Assembly (NCBI GenBank): GCA_963921195.1
Contig: OY992540.1
Location: forward strand, 15,569,136 to 15,633,135
Direction of reading: 5' to 3'
DNA: 64,000 bases
Source of the DNA: Pegoplata infirma
Lineage: Eukaryota > Arthropoda > Insecta > Diptera > Anthomyiidae
The number at the start of each line of letters is the position of its first letter. Positions within the stretch are counted from its first letter, which is position 1. The notes beneath the pieces were generated by a model. It did no database searches. It worked only from the letters and a program-made list of their open reading frames with translations, and was not told the origin of the DNA. This document shows, in pieces, positions 21,425 through 31,943 of the stretch. The translations under genes and the position numbers were made by a program.

Positions 21425-21610
21425 TTTGAAATACAATTGACTATTTCTGAAATTCAATTGAAAACGGTGTAATTGTATTTCAAAAATAGTCAATTGTATT
21501 TCAGATTAAAGCAAATGTATTTCAGAAATTTGCAAATATATTTCAGAAATAGTTAATTGTATTTCAGAAATTTCCAATTGTATTTCACAATTATTCAATT
21601 GTATTTCCGG
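21425..21610. repeat. CTGAAATACAATTG array, segment 3, with orientation switch
   Basis: Begins in the same orientation (TTTGAAATACAATTGACT) and at about 21465-21475 switches to the opposite strand (AATTGTATTTCAAAAATAGT and following units). The array is therefore an inverted repeat overall. A diverged relative is at about 53930-54260. Confidence 0.7.
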
Positions 21611-22300
21611 TCATTAGGCACTTTCTTGTGGTTGCTTTAAATGACACCATATGGAAGAAGGACACTGTAGACATAATTACCGATCTACCCACAGCTTTTT
21701 GTCTCGGTCGTAGAAGAAAAATTTTGAGAAATCGGCTGTCAAACTCGTAAAGTCTTGTTTTTTCAATATATTTACATGAAATTGGGATGGTCTTTAGGAC
21801 GGCACTTTTTTGTGGTTGCTTCAAATGACTCCATATGAAACAAGGTTACTCTAGACATAATTGTCGATCACAGATTTTTGTCCCGGTCGTAGAATAAAAA
21901 TTTTGAGAAATCGGCTATTAATCTCATAAAGTCGTGTGTTTTCCATGTATTTACATGAAATTTGGACAGTCTTTAGGACGGCAATTTTTTTATAGTTACT
22001 TCAAATGATTTCATATCGAAAAAGGATACTTAAGACATAATTGCCGATTGACTAACAGCTTTTTGTGCCAGTCGTAAAACAAACTCGTAAAGTCTTGTTT
22101 TTTCCATGTATTTACATGAAATTGGGACGGTATTTTTCGGTCTTTAGGACAACACTTTTTTTTGTTCCTTCAAATAACTGCATATGAAACAACGGTACTC
22201 TAGACATAATTGCCGATCTACCCACAGATTTTTGGCCGGGTCTAAAAACAACAATTTTGAGAAATCGGTTATTAAACTCGTAAAGAAATAGGTTTTGGGG
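21611..22300. repeat. Four tandem units of about 170-180 bp
   Basis: The marker CTTTAGGACGGCACTTTTTT (or its variants) recurs at about 21612, 21790, 21970 and 22139. Each unit also carries CCATATG(A)AAC, TAGACATAATTGCCGATC, TTTTTGTCCCGGTCGTAGAA and TTTACATGAAATTGGGA. The units are diverged. No coding potential. Confidence 0.75.
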
Positions 22301-22626
22301 TCCTGAAAAAATTAAAAATCAAATAACTGAAAACTCTTGATCTTAGGGCTTTCGCGTATTCTGCGGTCAAATTCTACAAGAAAAGAGGAACCTAAATGCC
22401 TTTGAACTTTTTATCGTGTGGGCACTACTTACCGAAATATTGTTTTTTTATATTTTCCGGAATGCGAATTTTAAATTGAAAATTTCGGACCTATTGAGTC
22501 CACATATGCATAGAGGAAGGCTGTTTCAATATTTCTTTATTGTCTTTCTTTCGAAAATTTTCTTGGTTTTGCACTTTCTGGTTTACAATTAGTTTTCGAA
22601 AAACTAGCATTTTTAATTTTTAGTAA
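22301..22626. other. Gene-free intron stretch
   Basis: Contains phrases like CTAAATGCCTTTGAACTTTT and TTCCGGAATGCG without recognised repeat ends. Nothing else seen. Confidence 0.35.
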
Positions 22627-23028
22627 AAACAAGTCAGAGTGTTGAATTGGGCTGTGCCGAATCTTTTATAGGCTCCACCATGTCCAAAAATAAGGAGTTT
22701 TTTATAGGTTGGTTTAGTTCATCAAGGCGGCATTTTTTCCCCCTGGTCCGATTTTGCCCATCTCCAAACTTAACCAGCCTATTTAACATATTCGTGCCTA
22801 ATTTCAGGAGTCTAGTTCATTTATTTTGGACTGTACCGTGTCCTACACAGACGGACGGACAGACAGACTGACAAACATACGGACAAACATACGGACATCG
22901 CTAGAATGTCTAAAAATCGATCACTGATCAATAATATATAAAAATTATGTGGTCCCCGACCGATATTTCGATGTGTTACACACGGAATAACAAAGTGAGT
23001 ATACCCCATACCCATGAAGGGTATAAAA
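22627..23028 (-). mobile_element. HINE subfamily III, minus strand, short copy
   Basis: On the minus strand it begins TATACCCTTCATGGGTATGG and GGTATACTCACTTTGTTATT, has a reduced GTCC/GTCT microsatellite (about 22849-22874 on the plus strand), and ends with the hairpin GATTCGGCACAGCCCAATTC and CTGACTTGTTTTT. About half the length of other subfamily III copies. Confidence 0.8.
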
Positions 23029-23368
23029 ATATGGAGATTTTTTTAATTTTTTGTGAATATAACACTTAACTAATTTAATACTATTTCATTTTTAAAAACC
23101 ACCCTTATGACGAGTAGACCTAAAATAAACCTTTGAAATACAAAAAGATCAATTAAAAATTGAGAAAAATACCATTAAAAATTTAAAAAAAAAATTATTT
23201 AAAAAAAAACTCATAAAAATCATTTGAAATTCGTAATGAATATTTATTCAAGTTCCGAAAAACTGAGCAAAAATTTGGAAATCTTTCTTGAAAAAAAAAA
23301 TCAGTTGAATTCGAATTTTAAAAAACACTCAATTCGAAATAAAAAATCTTTCAAAACGTTATTAATTG
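23029..23368. other. Gene-free intron stretch before the LINE
   Basis: AT-rich sequence. The phrase CCACCCTTATGAC at 23100 recurs at about 24760 on the far side of the LINE. The open frame beginning at 23224 has no protein-like features. Confidence 0.4.
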
Positions 23369-23383
23369 CTAGTCTATTGGATT

Positions 23384-24520
23384 ATTACTGGAGCACGCAG
23401 TACGACAGCGCTGTGTAGGATTCTGGATTTACCATCTTTGGACCTATACATCCAGGAATACGCTCTTAGGACACAGCTAAGGCTGGCACAAAATCGTGCG
23501 CTAAGGGTGCGGGAATATGGCCACACAAAACTTATTCGAAATCATCGATATGAGAACTGTGTGACTGACTATATGACTCCCCATACTGTATGGGATGAGA
23601 GCGTACAAATTGAAATACCATCTAGGGAATACTGGGAAAATCCACCTGGCGGGGAACATCAAATTGAGGTCTACACTGATGGATCAAAAATGCAACAGGG
23701 AACAGGTAGTGGAGTCTACTGTGAAAAACTGGGAATTGAATATAGCTTACGGATACAGGACGGCTGTAATATTTTTCAGGCGGAACTGTATGCAGTGTCG
23801 GAGGCTGCTAGAATCATTTCAATGAGACCGATCTACTCTAGTGAGATCATTATATACATTGATAGTCAAGCGGCTTTAAAGGCATTAGGAAATAGGAATA
23901 TACTATCTAGGGTAGTCAGCCGTTGTCGTCAAGAGCTTCAGGCTCTTATCGAACAACACTCTTTAAGACTGTGCTGGGTTCCAGGTCATAAAAATATTCT
24001 AGGGTATGAAAAAGCGGACGAGCTAGCTCGTATGGGCGCCATTCTACCATCCAACGCAATTAGGACCGATGTACATCTGGGCCTGGATGCTATTTACACG
24101 GAGATCAGGCAAAACTTTGAACGCCAAGAGGATTCAAGATGGGAATGCAGACATGACTGTATCCAAACAAAGGCTCTATGGACTCGCGGCGAAAAGCGTG
24201 TTCAAAAAACGCTTTAACATATGGAAAAGGCAGATCTAAGGAAGTATGTAGGTATAATAACAGGCCACACCGGCTTGAAATGTTATTTGAAAATGTTAAG
24301 ATTAATTGAGGATGACTTGTGCAGATGGTGCGGGGAAGAAGAGACAGTGGAAGATTCACTCCATTATCTTTGTCAGTGCCCTGCACTATCTCGCACTCGA
24401 TTTAATTGTTTTGGCTCTTATTTCTTTCAGAATCTGGAGGAACTAAGAGGGATCAGCCCGTGGAAGATGTTAAAATATATCAAGCTGAGTAAATTTGATG
24501 AGACGCATGTGTGGACTTAA
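23384..24520 (+). pseudogene. LINE ORF2 C-terminal part: RT thumb, RNase H, zinc motif
   Basis: The frame opens with ITGARSTTALCRILDLPSLD, the thumb segment seen after the reverse-transcriptase domain in R1-like elements. RNase H follows with its acidic residues in VYTDGSK, FQAELYAV, IYIDSQAAL and the helix GYEKADELA, all four acidic positions intact. A single TAA at 24215-24217 interrupts the frame. After it the same frame continues MEKADLRKYVG to CRWCGEEETVEDSLHYLCQC, a C-x2-C-x10-H-x2-C-type knuckle, and ends at TAA 24518-24520. The enzyme would normally copy the element's RNA into DNA at the target. Without the polymerase domain and with an internal stop this copy is inactive. The good state of the remaining frame suggests a fairly recent insertion. 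Confidence 0.88.
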
Positions 24521-24701
24521 ATAGTCATGCTATGGGATAGGAAGACGGAAGAACGTGAATTAATGTGTAGAGAAGCCCAACACCCCACCACAATCCCCCT
24601 CCCCGACCCCTTCAACGCCCACCCCGCCCTTTCATGAGGTATCACTATGGATCAGGATCTGGTCTTGTGGACATTACGTCAAACTCTCAACCTAACCTAA
24701 C
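23384..24701 (+). mobile_element. 5'-truncated non-LTR retrotransposon with 15-bp target duplication
   Basis: The element lies between two exact copies of CTAGTCTATTGGATT (23369-23383 and 24702-24716). It starts inside the reverse-transcriptase thumb (ITGARSTTAL), runs through RNase H and a zinc motif, and ends CAACCTAACCTAAC instead of poly(A). Joining the flanks restores uninterrupted host sequence. The RNase H domain and a terminal zinc motif point to an I, R1 or LOA-like clade. The same type of tail is on the minus-strand LINE at 19583. Confidence 0.88.
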
Positions 24702-24716
24702 CTAGTCTATTGGATT

Positions 24717-26133
24717 TTCGTTCCTAAAATTTTTTAAAAACGTTCCGAAATAAATAAAATCCACCCTTATGACTCTTACATATGTGATTGATGTCCTTTT
24801 CATGATATTACTACAATGCAATTCATACATCTATGTATTTGTAAACATGGCAAAAGACATTCAATTTTTTGTTGTAACATGATTGATTAGTTTGAGAAAA
24901 AAAAAACAACAAGAATCATTTATGGCAACACATGTATATGGACAACAATTGTGTTTTTTAATCTTTATATAAAGTTTTCGTCTTTACAAAAACTAGATGC
25001 TTTAAATCTAAAACAAAATTTAGATTTAGAGATTTTTGAAACACCCTGGAATATATTAATTGATACAGTAAATATTGTTTGACAATTTTGTTGCATATTT
25101 TAGGGGGCTTAATTTGAAATGTTAATTCAAAAAAATTTAAAGTTGTGTTGGACATTTTTTTGGCTTCCAGGAATTCCTATGTGAATATTTAAAAATCTTT
25201 AAATAGCTTGGTGAATATTATTATAATAAAATCAGATTTGGAATAACGAAATAAAAAAAATATATAAAATCTTGCATATAAAACATCTTCTATTAGTAAA
25301 CTCAGTTTTTATAGCATACTTTTAGGCCGTTAAAAAACAGAGTGTTTCATAATAAAGATATAATTCTGATTTAAAAAAACACAGCTATAGCTATTAAATA
25401 TAAAACAGAAAAATCATAACAAGTCCCGAAAACAAAGTATTCCAGCCCACTGACTATATTATTAACCTTATTAAAATTCTCTTGAAAATATATCAACTTG
25501 TAAAACGTACAAAATTATTGACAAAATTCTTTGAAATAACCATATTAAAAAGTCATGCATAGTTTTTTTTTTTAAGAACTCCTACTGTTCATCATAATTA
25601 TCAGTACCCGGATATTTTGTAATATTTAATATGATATTTTCATAATATGTGTCTTTCTGTGTGTTAATATAATAATTTGTCACACTATAAGTGCCTGTTC
25701 ATGCACGGTTTTACTGCTTGATGATTTATTTTTCTTTGGAAATCAGTAAAAGTTTATTTTAATTTTCCAGGATATTGGTTAAGTTAAAATCATCAATCAA
25801 ATTATTAGCATTGAACAAGTATCACATACAGTATCACTGTGAAAGCAGCATCCAAGCAACATTCATTCTTTAGTAATGATTTCATATTGATTTTTGATAA
25901 TTGCAACATTTTTTTTTTTCGAGGAAATAAAATAGCATGAAAATAATTGAAATCACATGGAGTGAAATAATAATATTATATTGAGGCAGTAAACAGAAGT
26001 AAACATAAAAAAATGTTTGGCTAAACATGTTTAATTAAGTCTATTAATCAACAAAATTTAAATGAGTCAACCAATGTTTTGATTAACATTTTTGTTATTT
26101 TCTTTAACTGTCGAATAACAAATTTTCAACATA
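24717..26133. other. Gene-free intron stretch, relatively unique
   Basis: About 1.4 kb without recognised repeat termini. It is AT-rich, with no exon resembling the AAPA-type coding sequence on the minus strand and no convincing open frame. It may be original intron sequence that escaped insertion. Confidence 0.4.
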
Positions 26134-26349
26134 CACAGAAAAAAATATTCGATGGAAAAAAACAATTAAATATTTGCTCAGCTTAAAATTTGGCATTCAA
26201 TTAAATTTTACTTGAATCAATTAACCATTTGCTCAAATCTGAAAAATTCACAAAAAAATTCACAAAAACAAAAAAACTCATCATAGTACGCTTTGAGTAA
26301 CAATGCGATGAAACAATTTAAACAAAAGACTGACGAAAAACACTATAAC

Positions 26350-26525
26350 TGTAAAATATTGATTAACCATTCACTCAGATCAAGCATTGGATTAATCAAA
26401 AATAACGAAAAATTATTGATTAACCGCTCACTCAAATCAAGCATTGGTTTAATCAAAAATAACAAAACAATAACAATTAACAAATTACTCAAATCAAGCA
26501 TTTGTTTAATTAAGGATCAGTCAAT
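26350..26525. repeat. Tandem repeat, about 66 bp, three units
   Basis: ATTAACCATTCACTCAGATC then AAGCATTGGATTAATCAAAA occurs three times with changes, starting at about 26363, 26428 and 26494. Because 66 is a multiple of three the units stay open (SLKSSIGLIKNN-like), which explains the open frame 26293-26592 without implying a gene. Confidence 0.7.
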
Positions 26526-26799
26526 GACTGACCTACAACTTTCGTGCTTGATTCAACATTTTTCTTCATTAGCTGACTTTGAATTAAAATAATGCTCAAA
26601 CTGGTGTATTTCGTGCTTGATCTAACAACTCATTTTGATCTGTGTAGATTAATTCAAAAATATACAAAGTAATCGGGTTTTACTTTTTTTCACTGTTGGC
26701 AACATATTAGGAAGCAAAAAATATGAATTTTTTGATAATTTTGTCATTAGCTTACAATTCATTTGTTAAATCAATTATTATTTTGATTGACTATAAATG

Positions 26800-27032
26800 A
26801 ACAGTTCATGCGAATAAGGACGAATAGACCATTTGTATAATTTTACAAATGACGATAAAAACGCAGGAAACGGTTTAAAACTTATATTTCTGTGAACTTT
26901 TTTGCATTAATGGATTAGTGCATTATGCAAAAATGTTGGAAAAAATATTAGTTTTTAGCCGTTTCCTGCGTTTTTATCGTCATATGTAAAATAATACAAA
27001 TGGTCTATTCGTCCTTATTCGCATGAACTGTT
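26800..27032. mobile_element. Short inverted-repeat element, AACAGTTCATGCGAATAAGG ends
   Basis: The 36-base ends (AACAGTTCATGCGAATAAGG, then ACGAATAGACC) are repeated inverted at the right. The inner GACGATAAAAACGCAGGAAA also returns inverted (TTTCCTGCGTTTTTATCGTC), so nearly the whole 233 bp folds back. The same termini bound a 1.07-kb element at 39642-40707. Confidence 0.8.
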
Positions 27033-27230
27033 AAAAAAAAAAATTTATCAAATTTTTGATCAAAATCGAAAAAATGTTTGGTTGAAAAAATTTTCAATCA
27101 ATCACCTACAATTTGATGATTGGTGTAACAATTTTTTAATTGGAAGAATTTCAATCAAAAATTGATTGAATCCGCGTTTTTGTTGATTGAAATTGGTTTC
27201 AGACTTTTTCTGTGTAATGTAAAAACGTTT

Positions 27231-28240
27231 TTATACCCTCCACTCTAGTGATAGAGGGTATATATAAGTTTGTCATTCCGTTTGTAACACCTTGAAATAT
27301 TGGTCTAGGACCCCACAAAGTACATATATTTTTGATCCTCGATCGATTTTAAGTCGATCTAGCGATGTCCGTCCGTCCGTCCGTCCGTCTGTCTGTCTGT
27401 CTGTCTGTCCGTAGAAAACACGCTAACTTTTGAAAGACTTTACAGAGGCTACTGAAGTTTGGCATATATGTTTGTCATTTACCTGGTCAGGTTGGTATTG
27501 CAATCCAGCCAAATCGGTCCAGTGGTTCAAAAGTTATGAGCAAAAGAGTAAATTTCGGCAAGGGTATTTCGCGAATTTACGAGATAAAAAACACCATAAC
27601 TTTCGAAAGACAATAATGAGACTACTGAAGCTTGGCACGTATATTTGTCGTTCCCCGGGTCTATTTGGTTTTAAATTTCAGCTCAATTGGTTCAGTGGTT
27701 CAAAAATTATAAGCAAAACCTTGAATTTCAGATTAGTTTCATCTAAAATGCCACGTGTTTTAACAAGTTTTAAAAGCATTGGTGGTAACTAAACAATGCT
27801 TTTCAAACTTGTTTAATTTTAAAGCAATGCTTTTCAAACTTGTTTAGTTTTAAAAGCATTGGTAACTTAAAAATTACACTCGAAAAAAATTTTACACTCA
27901 AAAAAAATTTTACACTAAAAAAATTTTTACACTCAAAAAAAATTTACACAAAAAAAAATTTTTTTTTTTTTTTACAAAAATGACAATATTTTGTGTAAGA
28001 AATATTTTTACAGTAAAAAAAAACGTTACACTCGAAAAAAATTTTACACTCAAAAAAAAAATTAGTAATTTTTCTTAAAAAAAAAAAATGACAAAAAAAG
28101 AGTTTTTTACTCAAAATAAAATATTTCTAATCAAAATTGTTAAGTTTTTCACTTTGAAAAATGTACTACCCTTTAAAAAAATGCATTGTGGAGGGTATTC
28201 ATAGATTCGGCAAAGTCGAATTTAACTTTTCTACTTGTTT
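27231..28240 (+). mobile_element. HINE subfamily I, complete copy
   Basis: TTATACCCTCCACTCTAGTG start, (TA) tract, GTCC/GTCT microsatellite at 27367-27411, GAGGCTACTGAAGTTTGGCA, A-rich ACACTCAAAAAAAATTTT repeats (27870-28070), and the 3' hairpin GATTCGGCAAAGTCGAA with TTTTCTACTTGTTT. The open frame 27430-27792 is a translation of this repeat and recurs in the copies at 15918 and 38028. Confidence 0.87.
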
Positions 28241-28255
28241 TACTTAAGTTGTACA

Positions 28256-28480
28256 ATTTTATAATTTTTTTTTATTCACGCCCACAAAAGGGGCGGACCA
28301 AAAAATTTAAATTTGTAAGTCCTCTCAGTCCAAGTTGGAGTTTTTTGTGCCAAATTTTGGAAACAGTAGTGTTCTTTCCACAGACGGACCAAAATATGAA
28401 CATCGTTAGAATGTCTTAGATTCGATTTTGCTCATTTTCCAAATTTACAGCTCTTTTGGCTTGAACTGCATCTTGCTACA
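28256..28480 (-). mobile_element. HINE subfamily III fragment
   Basis: CACGCCCACAAAAGGGGCGG, CCACAGACGGACC and GAACATCGTTAGAATGTCTT match the inside of the minus-strand subfamily III copy at 14274, but both ends are missing. The microsatellite has decayed to two units. Confidence 0.6.
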
Positions 28481-28489
28481 TGGATCAAT

Positions 28490-28947
28490 AATATATTTGT
28501 TCTAAAAAAATTTGCTTTTGCAAGAGCTTCCATATCTCCAAATGCAAGAGTCGGATCAATTAAGAACCGGTCAATCATCAATCAAAGTATTAAATTTTTA
28601 TAAAATTTTTAAAATAAAATTTAAAAAAAAATTATGTCTTGCGATACTTTGATCAAATTTCGAGTTTTTGGGAGAAAATCTTCTAAAAAAAAACAAAATT
28701 TTGATCGAGGGGTGCCATGGGTTAAATTAATCGGATTTTGCTCAAATAAATTTAAAATGAAATCTTGCCTCCAGCTCTATGAAAGGGTCAAGGAAAAATT
28801 TTTTTTAGATTTTTTTTCTTAATTTCTGGACCCTAAAAAACCCGTAATTTTTTGCAAACTTCAAATAGCGATATGTCGAAAAATGTTTGGCCGATTTTAA
28901 AAATTATTTTATATTCGTGTTCAGCGCTAATATAAATATGATGTATA
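28490..28947. repeat. Dispersed repeat with AGCTCTATGAAAGGGTCAAG
   Basis: This sequence plus GATATGTCGAAAAATG, GGCCGATTTTAAAAATTATT and GTGTTCAGCGC..AATATGATGT parallels blocks at about 49860-50180, 53190-53480 and 54620-55090. No ends are defined. The open frame 28634-28822 belongs to it and is not conserved in the other copies. Confidence 0.5.
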
Positions 28948-30000
28948 TGAGGCATTCCACACCAAATGTGCAGCGAAAAATTACATATGTACTGTAAATT
29001 TCGGAATAGGTTGTATAGATAGCCCTATATGAAACTAAGAAAATTGCGTCTTTGGTTTTAATTTTTTTTTAAACTGGGATTAGGAGCCGTGGTCACATAT
29101 TGGAATAATGATCAAATTTGTGTCGAGTTGCCTTTTTAAATATTTATCAAATTAAAACTGAATGCACAATCTCAAAAATTTACATTCTTGAATAGTTTTG
29201 TATGGGCTATCGATTACAGTTTTTTAGAAAATTTTCAGAACCCGTTCTGAAATTTTCAATTTTTTAAAAAAGTCAATTTGTCAAAAATCCGGCCACTTTT
29301 GTTTTTTTTTTTTTTTTAAGTTAAGATGTTTGTTTATTATCCACACAAAAAAATGCAGTCATGTGTTTTTCGTTCTTTTTTTTTCGAGAAAATCGCATTT
29401 GAATTTTAAATTTCATAACAATTTAGTAATTTACTTCTATTTTCTTGTTTCAACAGAGCGTATGAGTAATATTGATGCAATCAATAATACTCATTCGCAA
29501 CGTTAAAACAAGAAAATACAAGCAAATTACAAAATTGTTATGAAATTTAAAATTCAAATGTGATTTTCTCGAAAAACACGTGTCTGAATTGTCTGTGTTG
29601 ATGGACAAACATCTAAACTTAAAAAAAAAAAATTAAAAAAAAAGTGGACGGATTTTTGATAAATTAACTTTTTTTAAAAATGGAAAATTTCAGAACGGGT
29701 TCTGAAAATTTTCCAAAAAAAAATGTTAATCGATAACCCATACTAAACTATATAAGAGTGCAAATTTTTGAGATTGTGGTGCATTCCGTTTTAATGTGAT
29801 AATTATTTAATCAAGGCAACTCGCCACAAATTTGACCATTTTTCCAAAATTTGACCAAACCTCCTAAGCCCAGCTTTTGAAAATTAGAAAAACCAAAAAC
29901 GCAATTTCTTAGTTCCATTTAGGGCTATCCAAACAACCTATTCGGAAATTTACGGGACACATGTTTTTCAGTAGCGGGACATTTGGTGTGGAATGCCTCA
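28948..30000. repeat. Foldback element FB-B, copy 1
   Basis: Ends TGAGGCATTCCACACCAAAT and, inverted, ATTTGGTGTGGAATGCCTCA, flanked by TA at 28946-28947 and 30001-30002. The arms mirror around about 29474 (AATATTGATGCAATCAATAA). For example TTCAGAACCCGTTCTGAAAT in the left arm meets TTTCAGAACGGGTTCTGAAA in the right. The right flank continues as HINE sequence, the left flank as the dispersed repeat. Confidence 0.82.
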
Positions 30001-30002
30001 TA

Positions 30003-30089
30003 TGTGAACAGAATTGGATAGTTTAAAGTATTTAAACAAGTTCAAACATAATTTTTTACCCCAACATTTTTTCCACATATTTTTTTTAG
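30003..30089 (+). mobile_element. HINE subfamily II internal fragment
   Basis: TGTGAACAGAATTGGATAG, then TATTTAAACAAGTTCAAACA and TTTTTT parallels TGTGAACATAATTGAACACC of intact subfamily II copies. It is wedged between FB-B copy 1 and the half FB-A at 30090. Confidence 0.55.
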
Positions 30090-30765
30090 GTAGGTATGTT
30101 CAGAGAAAATGTTTGGACTAAAAAAATATTGTAGGTCGGTCATATATTTTGTTGCTCTAAGGGCACTATTAGGGCAGTTAGAGCGGTTGGAGCAAATTTT
30201 AAAAAATGTCGTTTTGTGTGGGAGCTCCCTTAGAAATTGGAGATAGGGTATTAGTTTGTTCCAAAGAAATGTTAAGACGCAAAAATTAATGGGGGTCGGT
30301 CTTATAAATGACCCCTCTATGACGCACCATTGGAGCAGTAGAAATGATTTTAAGATTGCAAAATTACAAAAAAAAATCCCACGATCTTCCTGGGAGATTT
30401 GTAGAGTCGATAGAAGTTTTACACAAAAAAATTTAAAAAAAATCGAAGAGTACAAACATTTTCAAAAATGAGATTTAAATTTTAAAACATAAAAATTTAA
30501 GAATTTTTTGGGTTTTTTTTTTAAAAGTACGTAAAAAAACAAAAGTTTTGAAAAAAAAAAAATTAATTTGGATTATTGAAAAAGTTATGAGTAGAAGAAA
30601 TTTGAGTAAAGGAACAAACTACCAATTTTTAAAAATTCGATATCTTTTGAACGGGTCATCAAAAAAATCTGAAAATTTACCACGAAGGAGTTTTCGAACA
30701 CACATTGGGAAAATCTAAAAAAAAAAAAAGATTTCAAAGTGTCCGATTTGACATGGAATGCCCCA
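30090..30765. repeat. Foldback element FB-A, half copy (right arm only)
   Basis: It reads from GGTAGGTATGTTCAGAGAAA through the FB-A right arm to CATGGAATGCCCCA followed by TA. The left arm is absent, so this single arm cannot fold. The open frames 30042-30471 are the same incidental frames as in copies 1 and 2. Confidence 0.75.
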
Positions 30766-30767
30766 TA

Positions 30768-31145
30768 TACAAAAAACTATAGACTAAACGAGAATCCAAA
30801 AAACTATGAGATTTTAAAAACAAAATAAAAAAACTATTAAATTTTTATTAAATTATTTACTTAAATTGTTTTTTAAATTTTTAAGTAAATTTTTAATTGC
30901 GTCAATTAAAAAATTACTCAATTTTTGTTTTTAAATTTAAACTCAAATATGTTTCCTCCATATTTTTTTCTGTGTATAACTTTTAAACCTAATGATTTTT
31001 TTTTAAGCCTATATTTATTACTTATAAACTATTTTTGGTGTTAATAAAATAAATGTGCAGTACAACAAAAAAAAGTTGTTTACAAAAACAGTGCAAATTC
31101 TATTAAAGCGTTAAAAGCACCTAAAATTCAGTTACCAAAAGTTAC
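30768..31145. other. Intron 3, exon-3-proximal part
   Basis: AT-rich, with TTTTTTTCTGTGTA at 30965, which resembles the terminus of the CACAGAAAAA element. Nothing else recognised. Confidence 0.4.
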
Positions 31146-31166
31146 CTTGTATATCTTTCAACCTAC

Positions 31167-31571
31167 CATATGCGGGGGCAGCAGCATACTTGATGGCCGC
31201 AGGAGCTGAGGCAACATAACTATGCGACAAGGCAGCAGGGGCAGCATAAGCATGACCAATACCATGAGCATAGCCACCGAGAGCATAACCGCCATAACCA
31301 CCGTGGGCGTAACCACCATGAGCATAACCTCCATGGGCGTAAGCAGGAGCGGCAGCATAACTAATACCATGTGATAAAGCGGGGGCAGCGGCAGCATAAT
31401 AACCGCCATGTGAATAACCGCCATGAGCGTAGGCTGGTGCTGAATGCTCATATTGTATAGCAGGTGCAGAATGAGCATATGCAACACCATGTGAAATGGC
31501 TGGAGCAGCGTGGGCATATACAGCAGGAGCAGCTATAGCATGTGCTACAGGTGCAGCAGCAACTACATGAC
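31167..31571 (-). CDS. Cuticular protein, exon 3 (main repeat exon)
   Basis: On the minus strand, after AATTAAG, two bases complete a Gly codon. The frame then runs HVVAAAPVAHAIAAPAVYAH and on through repeated AAPA, AYAHGGY and SHG units to YAAAPAY plus one base. AAPA/V motifs with Tyr-, His- and Gly-rich stretches are established marks of low-complexity insect cuticular proteins. No chitin-binding Rebers-Riddiford domain is present. Two donors in the same phase are available: GTAGGT at 31161-31166, used for these coordinates because it ends on the repeat pattern, and GTAACT at 31140-31145, which adds GRLKDIQ. The protein is probably exported to the cuticle. The acceptor lacks a strong pyrimidine tract, so the exact start is slightly uncertain. 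Confidence 0.82.
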
Positions 31572-31943
31572 CTTAATTCATAATGTTAGATTTTTGCAAA
31601 TATATTACAACACAAATGGTTAGAAGTTTATACTTTTAAAATGAAATACATATTTTTTTTTTCTTTTTTTCAAATTGATACTAATGTTGTTTTGGGAACA
31701 GCAAAGTAGTGAAAGAGTCGAGATTAGTGGGTTAGAGTTCTTTTTTTTTTTATTTTGGTGGGGTTGATGGTTTTTATGTAGATAAGGAATATAAATGAAC
31801 AAGGATTTTTACTGTGCAATTTTCTTTTTTGTTTTGTGAATAGTGCTTTAAAGATTTTTTAAGGTTTTATTTTAAATATATATTTTTGTGTTATTTCAAT
31901 TTTTCTAGTATTTTTTTTTTTTCTTCATGAAAATTTCACTTAC
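31572..31943 (-). other. Intron 2 of the cuticular-protein gene
   Basis: 372 bases with GTAAGT at the 5' side (31938-31943) and AG at 31572-31573 on the minus strand. AT-rich, no inserted element recognised, in contrast to introns 3 and 4. The open frame at 31620-31802 is not protein-like. Confidence 0.65.

Larger units (their letters stand above)
26134..27215. mobile_element. TIR element with CACAGAAAAA ends and TA duplication
   Basis: The left end CACAGAAAAAAAT follows TA at 26132-26133. The right end, reading ACTTTTTCTGTG, precedes TA at 27216-27217. It contains AATCAA-rich repeats (tandem 66-bp units at 26350-26520) and a nested smaller inverted-repeat element at 26800-27032. No transposase. 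A similar end (TTTTTTTCTGTGTA) occurs at 30965-30978. Confidence 0.6.

Noticed and set aside
26293..26592. 99-codon frame with 22-residue repeats
   Set aside because: A 66-bp tandem repeat keeps the frame open; it sits inside a TIR element and has no start context or known domain.
27430..27792. 120-codon frame that recurs at 15918 and 38028
   Set aside because: Recurs only because the HINE recurs; stop positions differ and there is no start context or known domain.
31158..31517. 119-codon Met/Leu/Pro-rich frame on the minus strand
   Set aside because: Shifted-frame shadow of the AAPA-rich cuticular exon.
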